This document shows positions 23,310-34,942 of a DNA stretch of 64,000 bases, one piece after another. The notes under the pieces were generated by a model that searched no databases, was not told where the DNA came from, and saw nothing but the letters and a program-made list of their open reading frames with translations. Origin of the DNA: Diphasiastrum complanatum (lineage: Eukaryota; Streptophyta; Lycopodiopsida; Lycopodiales; Lycopodiaceae); NCBI GenBank assembly GCA_029204225.1, contig CM055106.1, positions 44,119,003 to 44,183,002 of the forward strand, in the 5' to 3' direction. Numbering within the stretch: position 1 is the stretch's first letter; every line of letters starts with the position of its first letter. A program made the translations under genes and the position numbers.

Positions 23310-25352
23310 TTCCAAATGGATTCGCAATTACAGTCTGCTCTAATGATAGACAGACTTGATGGTTCGAACCACCATTTATAAAAATTAAAGATGAAGGTAA
23401 TTTTGATGGCCAAGAAACTCTGGAAAATTTTCACTGGAACCGAACTACTTCCCATTGTTGATGAACAAGCCATTTTGGAATGGAAGCTCAGAGATGGCAA
23501 GGCTTTCGCCTTGATCACCCTTAACATCTCTAACACACAAATTAGAAAAGCCCAATCCTCGAAAGAAGCTTAGGATATACTGAGCACAATATATGAAGTG
23601 AGAGATGTCACTTCAAAGTTGCATCTAAGGAGAAAGTTAGAATGTCAGATAATGCTTATGTTTAGAATCACATAAATGAATTTAAGACTCTATTAGAGAA
23701 GATGGTGGCAATAGATTCAGTAGTCGAAGACTCTGATGCTGTAATGACCTTACTGTCCAGTTTGTCATCCTCTTAGGAAACTGGGTGATGATGATAACCA
23801 CACACTCAGATATAACATTGTCCAGAGTTTTAATCATGATGTTGCAGGAGGAAACAAGAAGGAATGGAGCATCCTCGTCCTCCATCAACGACTCGCAGAC
23901 ATTATTCTCGAAGAAGAGAACCAGGAAGCAATAGAAGAAGAAAGTTGTCCGACAAACCGACAACAATCAGAAGAAATCCAACATTGTCGAATCTTGAAGT
24001 TCAACAACGACAAGAAGAAGCAGCCAGACCAGCAAGCCCATGCAACACAAAGCAGAAGAACCAAGATTCAGAAGATGACAAGCATGAAGTCTTCATGGTG
24101 AGCCATCACCATGTCGAACAATCGGAAGAATGGTTCCTCGATTTTGGAACAACACAACACATGACAAGCCATCAAGAATGGTTCATCGATTATTCGGCTT
24201 ACAGCACCAAGAAATTTGTTCACCTTGGAGACAACAGCTTCCACAAAATCGAAGGTGAAGGTATTGTTAGAATGAATTTGCAGACTGGAGTGTCAAAACT
24301 TGTACCAAATGTATTGTATGTCCCAAATCTGACAACAAATCTATTGTCAGTCAATCGAATCATAGATCTAGGGCATAGGGTAGAGTTTCAGATAGATTCC
24401 TGTCAAATTCTTGATAATAGCAGGAGAGTTTTTGCACTCAAAAGAGGCAAGGATATCTTTATAGGCTTAGTCATTGAAATACTATGGCTGATCGTGCTTT
24501 AAGTAGTTCAACATCTGTTAATAAATAATTGATTTGGCATTACAGATTTGGTCACCTTAATCATACTTCAATAGGATGAATGTCTAGACATTCTTTAGTT
24601 CTTGATCTTGACTACCGAATTGTCAACCCTCTTGTCTGCCAAAGTTGTATTATAGGAAAGTAGACAAGAAGGTCATTTAAGTCAAATCAAGAACACATTT
24701 CTAAAGATCTGCAAGATATTGTACACATTGATATACATGGTCCAATGCAAACACCATCACTACTTGGTGTAAAATTCTTTATTACTTTCATAATCCTGAC
24801 ATGATCCACTAGAAAGCTCTTATCAGATATGTACAAGCCACTACAGACCTTTGTATCTGCTATGGTGATGGAGATCCATCCGATATCCATACTCTTCATG
24901 GATATACAGATGCAAATTGGGCAGGTGATCTTGACACCATAAAATCGACTTATGGGTATGTCTTTCTGCTCAACAATGGTCCAATATCATGGAACAGTCG
25001 AAAGCAAACCTCCATCGCAATGTCATCTACAGAATTAGAATACATTGTAGCCTCTCAAGCTACCAAAGGGGCAATCTGGTTGAGAAATTTATTGTCTGAC
25101 ATTGGTCTCAGACAATCTGCTCCAACAATGATACAGTGCGACAATCAAAGTGCTATTGCATTATCGATCAATCCTAGATTTCACTCTAGGAACAAGCACA
25201 TCGAGATTAAATACCACTACATAAAGAGCAAGATACTCAACAAGGAGGTAAGTTTGAAGTTTTGCAAAACCTAGTACATGGCAGCTGATATATTTACAAA
25301 AGGGTTAAATCATAAAGCACACAAGAATTTTTGTGCTATCTTCAATTTGATT
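23310..25352 (+). pseudogene. Copia element B, gag-protease plus RNase H
   Basis: Gag begins MDSQLQSALMIDRLDGSNH at about 23315, with stops at 23355 and 23570. Protease is degenerate (FLDFGTTQHMTSHQEWF, catalytic Asp context DFGTT instead of DSGAT, 24140), then VLYVPNLTTNLLSVNRI. A pre-integrase remnant (FGHLNHTSIG) and the first integrase block (IVHIDIHGPMQ) end near 24785. The frame then jumps to RNase H (YTDANWAGDLDT at 24905, SSTELEYIVASQ, QCDNQSAIALSINPRFHSRNKHIEI, DIFTKGLNHKAH), so ~2 kb of integrase and RT is deleted. The plausible 5' LTR is 22247-23168. No 3' LTR: a gypsy integrase begins at 25357. Confidence 0.85.
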
Positions 25353-25356
25353 AACA

Positions 25357-25945
25357 CCATATAACCCAAAAGCCAATGGACTTACAGAAAGAGCCAATGG
25401 AATTCTGTGCAAAATTTTGAGTAAAATTACAGAAACACAATATTCTGATTGGGATAAAAAACTTTCATCCATTTTATGGGCGTATAGAACTAATGAGAAA
25501 ATCACCACCAATCAGACACCATATTATCTGGTATATGGAATGCATCCCATATCAGCTATAGAGTTTGAGGTGCAAACGTTTTGAATTATTTATGAGGAAT
25601 GGATGGATGAAAATGATAGTTTATAGGAGCGAATGATAGCCTTAACAAAGTTAGAGGAAGATCGTCGCTTATCTCTGATTGAAACCGAAAGGGTGCATAG
25701 AAGAAAGAAGAAAAATTTTGATCAATCCATTTGAAAGGTCAAAATTAAACGTGGAGACTATGTTCTTCTATATGATAACAGACACATGCTATTTTTAGGG
25801 AAATTACATACTAGATGGATGAGACCTTATAAGGTGATCAAAGGTTTTAACAATGGATCTCTACAGTTAGCCAATCTCCAAGGTCATTTGCTTGATACTA
25901 GACTAAATCTGACAAATGCATGGGAGTTACCAAAATATGAATGTT
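25357..25945 (+). pseudogene. Ty3/gypsy integrase C-terminal fragment
   Basis: The plus strand encodes the end of the gypsy integrase core (YNPKANGLTERANGILCKIL, the Tyr-x-Pro-x3-Gly...E motif) and then ILWAYRTNEK, TPYYLVYGMHPI and, after stops, the GPY/F-type end module (GDYVLLYDNR, HTRWMRPYKVI, NNGSLQLANLQG). Stops fall at about 25584, 25625 and 25733. It abuts copia RNase H at the left without its own LTR, so it is a truncated insertion or recombination remnant. Confidence 0.85.
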
Positions 25946-26382
25946 TTTTCATAGAGTGTGTAAATTTTTATTTTCGCAGTCCAATACTCAAAAATTTTGA
26001 TTTTGACTTTGCGAACTATGCAAAAGATTTTTGCGAACTGTGTGAACTTTTGCGAAACATTTGTTGTATTTTATTTTATTTGAATTTTATTTTATTTTAA
26101 TAATTTGGTAATATCTAAGGGACTAATTTACTTAATTCTTTTTTTACTTTCAATGCACAATGGTCACTTCCAATTAATGCTTGTCCTAGTCCATCGTCAT
26201 ACCATTAATAACACTCGTTCATTGCTCGATACTCTCACTCACTCACTTTCGCGTTCATGTTTTTGTTTTCTGCTTTCTTTTCTACACTTTCCCTTCACTA
26301 CGATCAAACGTCTTCGTTACCATCAAGCACTCTGATAGGTTTCATTCCATAGTTTTCCACGGATTGCTTTGAAGCTCTTCCA

Positions 26383-26940
26383 ATGGCTACAAGTGATACC
26401 ATTACTTTCAAGACTCACCCAGAACCCATACTGCCAGTGTTGCATCCTTTAGCAACAAGGGCTAGAATAGAAAGTCTGCTACAATTTGATCCATTTGTCA
26501 TACTATCTTAAGTATGTCATGAGTTGGTAAGGAATTTAGACAGGACCGAAGATGATCATATCTGCAATATAGTTCGTAATATTCCTATGATTATTACAGA
26601 AGATTTCTATTGCCAAGCCTTAGGATTACCGGTAGATGGTAGCATACCAATTACCAAAGCAGAATATATTAACCGAAGTGGAGCGATTCAAGAAGGAGCT
26701 TACCTTGAGAAGAGGGGCTATAGGTTATCCTACATTATAGACCCCAATTTGAAAAGCTTCGTTTGATTTGCCCTCTCTTCTATATTTTTGTCAAAACAAG
26801 AATATACAATATCTACAACCACCATGGGATATTTGCTCAAAGCCATTAATGGAGAACTTGTTGCTTTCGGACAGATTGCTTTTAAGCAATGCTGTAAGCT
26901 AATCAAAGGTAAGCAGTTCTCTAGATTAGGACTCTAGTTT
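26383..26940 (+). pseudogene. Unrecognised coding remnant beside the gypsy fragment
   Basis: From ATG at 26383 (MATSDTITFKTHPEPILP) the frame continues, with stops at ~26509 and 26764, through VCHELVRNLDRTEDDHI, IPMIITEDFYCQALGLPVDG, YLEKRGYRLSYIIDP and TMGYLLKAINGELVAFG. Sequence quality is protein-like. The FYCxxLGLP context is reminiscent of plant mobile-domain or retrotransposon accessory ORFs, but I cannot assign it. It follows the gypsy integrase in the same orientation, so it may be a 3' accessory frame of that element. 26941-27315 shows nothing clear. Confidence 0.4.
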
Positions 26941-27315
26941 GGAATACTGTGTTTGCTTGCTGGAATTAACTGCACAAGAAGCACACACCATTAGGATAGC
27001 TCTAGTACATCAGGAAGGTGAGCTTTCAATTGAAGATGCAGAATCCTAGATGCAGACTACGAAGACAAGTTTTGTGAGAGCATCATCCTTTGTGAAAATA
27101 GCATCATCATCAACATAGCACAATGTGGATTCCATTCATGAAGAAGTTCATGAAACATAGAGTGAACCTCTTGCAAGTCAACGAGAAGAGACACAATAGC
27201 GAGACGTTCATGAGCATCAAGAGCAAAAAATTTCTGACATCCAATAAGGGCGGAGGATGAAGCCAAAGCTGCGATGTTAGATGAAAGAACATACCGAAAA
27301 GTATGTGGTATTATT

Positions 27316-27868
27316 TGTGAAAGTACTATACTTTAGGACCATAAATGGATCTACAAAAGATCCACAAGAGTGAATGGATGCTTGCTTAACAATCTATCAA
27401 AAAACTAGACACAAAAAAGTTGATCTAGATTGACAAACAACAAGCATTAACAATCAAAACCATTGATGAACATTGAAATCTGAGCCCGCGGGTGTAATAT
27501 AGGTTGTATTACGGCCTTTAAGCTGAGAAACAAGTAGAAATTGATTTGGTTGCATTTGGATAACAAAAACTCAATGTACATAGTGAACTAGCTTGAGATT
27601 GCCAGTGAGCTCCAAAAATATTCTATCTTCTCACTACGAGAGCTTGGAATACATAGAAAATTCAACTTCCTTCTTGAAGTTAGGTGGATTTCCAATATGT
27701 AATAAGGAATTTACCTCACTCTTATTGCCCTAAAATGAAACCCTAGCCTAGATCCTAGAGTTATGCTTGGTAGGTAGCTAGTTGGTCAGATTTTCACCTT
27801 AAACTTAGGTGTAGGTCCTTTAAAGTAGGGATGACCACCAAATAGACATGACCAACTCTCTTGACTTG
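27316..27868 (-). repeat. Family F LTR, partial, minus strand
   Basis: Aligned in reverse with 5155-5726 and 7371-7939: TGTGAAAGTACTATACTTTAG at one end, the CTAGACACAAAAAAGTTGATC stretch and the GAACTAGCTTGAGATTGCC stretch. It lacks the first ~130 bp of the LTR and the CACACGTGTG palindrome has mutated (CCCGCGGGTG). Confidence 0.8.
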
Positions 27869-27874
27869 AGCTTG

Positions 27875-28567
27875 TCATGTTATTCTTGGAGTCCTCGGGC
27901 CTTGATCTTGCTCCTCCAAATGACTTGACTCCAAACCATCAATGAATTGAATAAGGTGTTGATCCAAAGATGCTTCTTCAAGTTTACAAATCTTTCGCTC
28001 TTGAAAGATCACATTTCCACCATTGACAACAACTTTGATGGAAAATAAGTAGATTCTACAATCTCTACTTGAAGAGCAAAACACTACCATTATTCCTATC
28101 ACTGAAATAGGATAATCTTTGGTCCTTACATTGGAATGATCATGCTCAAAGCCTGTGGACCCAAAGATTTCCAATACAAATGATGTTTCATCTTTTATGA
28201 CACTATTCAAACTATTACAAAAATAGTTATCCAATGCAATTGTTTTATCAACAAAAAATGGAGATTTGAAAGCATCAATTTTCATTGTCTTGTCATACAA
28301 AGTACTAAACATTATAGATCTTAAAGATAAGCAACAAGTCACTCCATGTCTACTAATACTATCCAAAAAGTATTCAAAGATAGTAGACTCTCCAATGCTC
28401 ACCATCCTTGCAAGATGCACAATTGGATGGACAATTTGCATGCAATTTGATGACTTGGCCATTGTCATTGAGGATTCCCTTGGAACTCTCATGATTTGAG
28501 GCTGATCCTCAAGATGTTCCTCCTTTTGATACTCCTCCTCAATGCAAGCAAGATCACACTTTGCCAA
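27875..28567 (-). pseudogene. Element F internal ORF, second copy
   Basis: A 230-codon minus-strand frame colinear with 6390-6870: SRHGVTCCLSLR, TLYDKTMK, FVDKTIALDNYFCNSLN, SVIKDETSF, FGSTGFEHDHSNVRTKDYP, GIMVVFCSSSRDCRIYLFS, KICKLEEASLDQHLIQFIDG, PRTPR. The latter half is recognisable copia post-integrase sequence; the first ~100 residues are not assigned. Unlike copy 1 it is open from its start (MAKCDLACIEEEYQ) to the LTR. It joins the truncated F LTR right after PRTPR, so the RT-to-LTR part has been deleted. Two copies of one deletion derivative indicate that this short form was amplified. Confidence 0.65.
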
Positions 28568-28619
28568 GATCTCCTCTTTGTAGTGGAATTTGGCTTTTTG
28601 TTTCTATGTTTGTTTTGTT

Positions 28620-29091
28620 TTCAGGATCCTAAGCAAGCGACTACAGATCATAGATCATGACAGAATCAATCAAGAAGACGACACGACAAAGAAGAGGTGG
28701 AGAAGAGAACAATTTGTATTTTCTGTTTTTCATCTTCAGGTGAGTCGTTCAGTGTCTCACTCGTTGGCGGCCTGACACTCACCTCAGTCGATGTATTCTA
28801 CTCATTGGTAGACTTTCATGCACAACTCTACACTCTATCTTCCTCTCTTGTCCTCTCTGTTTTGTGTTAATCAAAATACGTATTTATCTCCACTATGAAT
28901 TTACAAGATAGTTTATTAGAGAATAACAAGACAAGTTAATGCTAATTAACTAGTTAGTTATTCTTTGTTATCGCTGCCTATTTCAACTGAGCGTGAAGTA
29001 CAATACACCACACTCGTCAAAAGCTGCCAGTTGACAGCACGAATTGTTTCATTTCATTTCGTGTCTTCCTCCACTGTGTTTTGTCACCTGG
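28620..29091 (-). repeat. LTR-like repeat C, copy 2
   Basis: Counterpart of 20803-21320. Its right end is the exact point where the 3' half of element A begins, so one inversion breakpoint falls at this boundary. Confidence 0.65.
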
Positions 29092-30471
29092 TCATATGGC
29101 ACCATCAACAAGCATAAAGCAAGATTATGTGCCAAAGGATTTGCTCAAATCCATGGTCTTGATTATGAGGAGACCTTTGCACCCGTTGCAAAGATGGTGA
29201 CAATAAGAATTCTTATTTCTCTTGCTTGTTTTTTCAAGTGGAAGGTGTTCCAATTAGATGTATCCAATGCTTTTCTAAATGGTTATCTTGAGGAGGAGAT
29301 CTATATGGAACAACCTCAAGGATTCATCAAGGATGAGTCCAAAGTGTGCTTGCTCTTCAAAAGTCTTTATGGACTCAAGCAAGCACCAAGATCATGGTAT
29401 TCAAGACTTAACTCTTTTCTTATCTCACTAGGATTTACTCTTAGTGACTATGATCCTTCCATGTATCTAAAGTTTGTTGATAGCAATATTGTCATTCTTC
29501 TAATTTATGTTGATGACATTATTCTTTGTGGAAGTTGTATCAAGCTAGTTGATGAAACCAAGCTAGCATTTGGATGTGAGTTTAAAATGCAAGATCTAGG
29601 AGAGATACATTACATCCTAGGCCTAGAAATTGATTTTTATGAAAATCATGTCTTTATATGCCAATCTAGATATGCTCACTCTATGTTGAAAAAATTCCAT
29701 ATGGAAAATTCTAAGAGCATAGATACTCCAATGGAGCAAATTGTAAAAGATCCTAATAAAGGTGATGAAAGATCCTTTGAGGACATCACACTTTTTAGGA
29801 GTCTTGTAGGCTCCTTGATTTGGCTTACCATTACTAGGCCCGATCTTAGTTTTTGTGTGCACAAATTGAGTCAATTTATGCAAGAACCTAAGATCCATCA
29901 TTGGAAGATGGCCAAGAGGATTCTAAGATATGTATCTTCATCTTGTGATTATGGTCTACTCTATAAAAGTGAAGATCTATCCATTATTGGCTACTTGGAT
30001 TCGGACTTTGCAAGTGACAAGATGGATCGAAAGTCTATTAGTGCATACACTATCTTTCTTGGAGGCAATCTAATATCTTGGCTTTCCAAAAAGCAAGATA
30101 CTATATCTCTCTCTTCATGTGAGGCCGAGTACAAAGCACTCACTACAACTACCTAAGAAGTGCTTTGGATCAAGAGGTTATTAATGGAACTAAAGTGCAT
30201 CAAGGAGGATGATCTACCAATGATCAAGTGTGATAACATCTCGGCCCAAGCTCTTGCCAATAATCCTATATTTCATGCAAGAAGCAAGCACATAGAAGTG
30301 GCACACCATTTTGTGAGAGAAAAGCTTATTGGAGGAGAAATCTATTTGGAGCATGTCAACTCGTCCTCTTGTATTGCCGATCTACTCACCAAGCCTTTGA
30401 GCAAAAGTGCTTTCATCAAGCATAGATCTAATCTTGGAGTTATATCAAGATCAATGCTCAAATCTTCATAG
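29092..30471 (+). pseudogene. Copia element A, 3' half: RT and RNase H
   Basis: Reverse transcriptase begins mid-domain at S-Y-G-T-INKHKARL (29092) and runs through [36 protein letters not shown] (catalytic Asp pair, ~29505-29525), then RNase H (YLDSDFASDKMDRKSIS, SSCEAEYKALTT, CDNISAQALANNP, HIEVAHHFVREKL, DLLTKPLSKSAF) to a natural stop at 30469. There is one in-frame TAA at 30154, where the related element M has Lys (TTTKEV); otherwise the frame is open. The missing N-terminal part of the polyprotein is found, inverted, at 34937-37594: the two pieces meet within a few codons of each other in RT. Confidence 0.9.
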
Positions 30472-30486
30472 ATAATTTTTTAGGAG

Positions 30487-31223
30487 TGTGAAGAATTGAA
30501 AAAGATTATCTATGTTAGATATAGGGGTCTTATGTTTTTTACATCAAGCATCTAGGTGTAGGATGTTGATAGGAATAAATTTGGCATAGATGGCAAATTA
30601 TGCATTTCCACTTATAATGCCACTATTGAGCCAAAATAGAGTAAGAGGCTAAACACTTGCTAATTAGAGTGTAGACAAGTGTAAAGTTTTTGTTTGATGA
30701 ATTCCAAGAGGTCCAATAGGATATAGAGGTGGAACCTTGTGAGGTCTAATAGGAAATTGAGGTGTGCTTGAATATAGTCCAATAGAATTAAGAGGTGCAT
30801 AGATCAATGATCCAATAGGATCAAGAGGTGACAAAATGTGGTCCAATCATAGTTAAGCATAGTGGTAGCTCGTGGACCTACTAGTATCATTGTACTCCTC
30901 ATTTTGAAGTCAATTGATTTGGTGATTTCATGGATTTTGTGAGTTATTGGATTTCTAGCTTTCTCTCTCTACCCGAGAGCTCTTGATGCATTTTCTCTCT
31001 CTACCCGAGGAGAGCAGCTTGTTTTTACTTAGATTATTTTTTGAATACTTCCCACACGTGTGAGTGAGAGTTGGAAGTGATTGAATGCATGTAGTAGTGT
31101 GTTTTTGCCATATGATTCAAGATTGATCTTGAATCTCAATCTAGTCTTGATCTTGGTGCATCAACACACCTTAGGAGATCACAAGTACATGTAGTGGACA
31201 GTCCACACGTGTGAAATTTAACA
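30487..31223 (+). repeat. Element A 3' LTR (737 bp)
   Basis: It starts TGTGAAGAATTG after the AGGAG polypurine end and ends AAATTTAACA. It is nearly identical to the inverted LTR at 38297-39032 (736 bp): the antisense 60-codon frame in each copy differs at only two residues. The next five bases, 31224-31228, are AAAAC, matching the target duplication beyond the other LTR. Confidence 0.95.
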
Positions 31224-31259
31224 AAAACAGACAAGAGAATGGCACCCGACTTGTTGGAG

Positions 31260-31890
31260 TGTTGGATTTCTACCCTCTTCATCCCTATTCTCTGCTAATC
31301 TAGATCCATTCATTAAGTTGTTGTAAATATTTGTACAGTCACATTCTCTACAGAAATACACCTGTCTCTTAACAATCTACAGAAATACAAAGGAATTGCT
31401 GACAATATTACCCGATAGTTCGGCCATCTCTTGGTCCACCTTCTCTTATTCGGCTATCCTTGATTGTTCGGCCATACCCAATTGGTCGATCATCCTAGAC
31501 CATCTAGGCAGATTCTCTTATTCAGCCTTTCTTGAACAATCAGCCACAATTTGACTATCTGAAAATGAACAAGTACACACGTCACGACCGGACAAAATCA
31601 AATATTGTCTGGTGGCGATTGGCGACAGCATGTAGTGCCTTAACCTAATTGTAAACTATAGATTGACCATTCTTTTAAATTAGTTAGCCATGTGTATATA
31701 TCTAGCAACTTATCAGTTGCTCAGTTAGCTGAATCATCTAATTCATCGTGATCAATCGGTCGTTCAGAGTGCAATTGTAATGTTCTTTCTCTCTATTATC
31801 ACGGAGTATTGTCTCAGAAAAAATGTGTCTCTATCTACTTTTAGACTATATTTTCTACAAGACTAATCTATCAAAGTTCCAGTAATCTAG
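31260..31890 (+). repeat. Family B LTR, partial
   Basis: It aligns with 22247-22875 (TGTTGGATTTCT start, GATAGTTCGGCCA, AGCAACTTATCAGTTG) and stops where element E coding begins. The bases just upstream (31229-31259) are the flank into which element A inserted. Confidence 0.8.
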
Positions 31891-31924
31891 GTTACTACAA
31901 AGTGATTGCTACAAAAGCTAGAGC

Positions 31925-33435
31925 CAACGGGAATTGACTCTACAAATTGAATGCGATATCTTTTACTCAAGCTATTTACGAGTATTTGGTTGTGATGCTT
32001 ATGCTCATGTGCTTGATGAAAAATGAAAAAAACTGGATGCAAAAGCTGTTAAGTGTATTTTCCTTGGATATGATGAAAAAGCCAAGGCATACAGGATGTA
32101 TGACACAAATACACAAAAGATCATGATTTTCAGAGATGCTACTTTTGATAAGTTGGGTCAAAATGACCAAATGAAATTGACAATTGATTCCTTTGATGAT
32201 AAAGACAAAGTAAAGGTGAAGAAAGAGTTGATGTCGATATGGAAGAGCCAATGGAAAAAGACAGGGTTAATAATGAGACTCGTAGGAGAGTGCCTAAGTG
32301 GTACTTGTTAGTGATATATTTAGAGCAACCTCAAGGGTTTGTTGAGCCAAGGAGAGATCATTTGGTTTGTAAACTCAACAAAGCCATATGTGGATTGAAG
32401 CAAATGCCACCAGCATGGTACTCTTGCATTTATGAACACTTCAAGTGAAGGGGAATGGTAAAGAGTGATGCTGATCCTAATCTTTACATTCTTAGGCAAA
32501 ACTCACATATAGTGTTTGTTGTCCTCTATGTCGATGATTTGATTATTATAGGAAGTAATATGGGCTTAATTGATGAAATCAAATCATACCTTTCCAATAC
32601 CTTTGATATGAGCGATTTAGGGTTGATACATTATTGTCTTGGTATTGAAGTTTGGCAAAAGGAAGACATTGTTATTCGTACGCAAAGCAAGTATGCACAT
32701 GATCTATTATATAAGTTCAATATGCAGGATTGCAAGTCACTAAGTACTCCAATGGAGGCCAATACCAAACTTGCTACATTGGATAAAGCTGAGAAAGTTG
32801 ATGCATACTTATATAGGCAATTAGTGAGCAATTTAATCTATTTGACACACACACGTCCTGATATTGCTTATGTTGTTGGTGTGGTAAGTCAAATTATGTA
32901 AGAATCTAGTCAAACTCACTAGAAAGCTGCTAATTGTATTTTGAGATATGTTTGAGGCACGTTAATTTTTGGCTTGAAGTATGATCAGTCTGAAGCCCTA
33001 ATGTTGGTAGGTTATACAGATGCTGATTGGACAGGAAATATTGATGATAGATGATCGACCAGCAGTCATACATTTAGCTATGGTATAGTTGCTATTTCTT
33101 GGAGCAGCAAGAAACAACCTACAATAGCCTTATCTTCGACGAAAGTTGAGTATCTTGCACTTAGCAATGCTACACAAGAGATAATATGGCTGCAAAGACT
33201 GCTTACTGATTTGGGTCAATCATAGGTGGATGCTACAACTGTATATTGCGACAACAAAAGCTATATCCATCTTGCCAGAAACCCAATTCTACATGCTCGA
33301 ACAAAATATATCGAGATATATCATCATTTTGTTTGAGAGAAAATAATTGATGGCGCCATTGATCTAGTTTTTTGTAAATCTGAAGACCAAGTGGCTGATA
33401 TTCTTACTAAGTCCTTAGGTAAATGTAAATTTGAG
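31925..33435 (+). pseudogene. Copia element E, integrase tail to RNase H
   Basis: The fragment starts in the integrase C-terminus ([31 protein letters not shown]), then shows an internal deletion to RT (YLEQPQGFVEP at ~32318, CGLKQMPPAWY, LYVDDLIIIG at ~32525, GLIHYCLGIEVWQKED), then RNase H (TRPDIAYVVGVVSQIM, YTDADWTGN, SSKKQPTIALSSTK, HARTKYIEI, DQVADILTKSLG). Stops occur at ~32446, 32899, 33053 and elsewhere. No LTRs or gag. It is adjacent to, but not necessarily part of, the family B LTR at 31260. Confidence 0.85.
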
Positions 33436-33451
33436 AACCCCCATAGTAGCA

Positions 33452-34942
33452 AAAAGTCGAAGATCAACCCGACGAAGAAGAAACATTCGACCAACGACAA
33501 ATCGAACCCATGAGAAGATCGACAAGACAAAGAAGACCTCCAGAATGATACACTGACAACCTTCAATGGAGCAAAGAAATAGAGTTCGAATACTGCAACT
33601 TCATTGAAGAGCTAGCAATATATTAAGAAGCTATCCAAAGTCTAGAAGGTGAATTATGGAAGCAGACAATGTCAGAAAAATTGAATCAATGAGGCAAAAT
33701 GAAGCATAGACACTAGAGCCACTGCCTGAAAATAAAAAGATCGTCGATTGTAAATGGGTCTACAAAAGAAAAATCAAGTCAGATGGCACTATCAGATGAT
33801 ACAAGACAAGGCTTGTCGTGAAAGGCTACACACAAAGATACAACGTCGATTACTTCGATACGTATTCGCCAATGGTGAAAATGGCAAGCATTTGACTGCT
33901 CCTTACATACGTAACCCAATACAATCTGAAAATTCATCAGATTGATGTAAAGATAGTCTTTCTCCATGGAGATCTAAAGGCAAAAATCTTCATGAAGCAG
34001 CCTAAGGATTCGAAGACCCCGACAATTGAAAATATGTTTGTTGGTTGCAACGATGCATTTATGGTCTAAAACATGCATCACGATCTTGGTATAAGAAGAT
34101 CGATGGTCTTCTGAAGTCCCTACACAACCAGACTATAATGTTTATATAAAAAAAGTAGGAAGAAATTTTGTAATTCTGACTATATTTATAGATGACTCCC
34201 TAATAATAGGAAACTTCTTGATGCTAATCAAGAAAAAGAAGAGTCAAATTTTCATAAGTTATGAGATCATAGATCTAGGAGAAGCAACAAAATGCCTTGG
34301 GCTGGAAATCACAAGAAATTGAATGAGAATATAAATGCATCTGAGCCAGTCAGAGTACGCCCAGAAAGTGATGAAGTAGTACCAAATGATGGACTACAAA
34401 GAAAAAGCCACACCAATGATAGTTGGAGCCAGACTAATGAAACAGGATTGCCCGAATACAGATGATGAGAGATAGAAAATGGAAGGTATACCCTACCAAA
34501 ATCTGATCGGTAGTCTGATGTACCTCACAATTTATACCAGACCCGATTTGGCCTTCTCTGTCTATGCTTTAAGCCAATTTTTTTTTAATCTTGGCATGGC
34601 ACATTGGCAAATGGTGAAGCGAATCCTGCAATATCTGATGTATATCCAAAACATGGGATTAACTACAAAGTAGACAAAGGCAAAGGATTCGAACTGCAAC
34701 ACTACAATGATGCAAGTTGGGTGAGCTGCAAAGATGACAGCAAGTCCCTGACAGGAGGATGCTTGATTGTGTGTGGAGAAGCAATCAACTGGACATGCAA
34801 GAAGAAAACCTTGGTGGCTCAATCCTCATGCGAAGCTGAATATGTCACAGCTTCAAAGATGGTGAACGAGGTAGTATGGTTGCAAATGATGCTGGAAGCA
34901 GTTGGCATACCACAAAGAGAACCATGCACGATGAAACTTGAT
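33452..34942 (+). pseudogene. Copia element D, pre-RT to RNase H, cut at an inversion breakpoint
   Basis: A different copia lineage, heavily decayed. It starts in the region before RT (EDQPDEEETFDQRQIEPM, RRSTRQRRPPE), RT opens at NKKIVDCKWVYKRKIKSDGT (~33735) and continues through DVKIVFLHGDLKAKIFMKQ and IFIDDSLIIG to GEATKCLGLEI, all with frame breaks. RNase H is the best part (LMYLTIYTRPDLAFSVYALS at ~34525, HYNDASWVSCKDDSKSLTGG, AQSSCEAEYVTAS, GIPQREPCTMKLD). It stops at CTTGAT (34937-34942), the expected start of the catalytic C/L-D-N motif, exactly where the inverted half of element A begins. Confidence 0.85.

Noticed and set aside
30664-30846. 60-codon frame repeated at 38673-38855
   Set aside because: It lies antisense inside the LTR of element A in both places; conservation reflects the LTR pair, not a gene.
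22247-33435. Element E and the family B LTR at 31260 as one element
   Set aside because: They are adjacent, but coding begins in integrase directly after a truncated LTR with no primer site or gag, so common origin cannot be shown.
34853-34936. C-terminal extension of the large element A frame beyond the RT start
   Set aside because: These codons are the antisense of element D RNase H across the inversion junction, not part of the retrotransposon protein.
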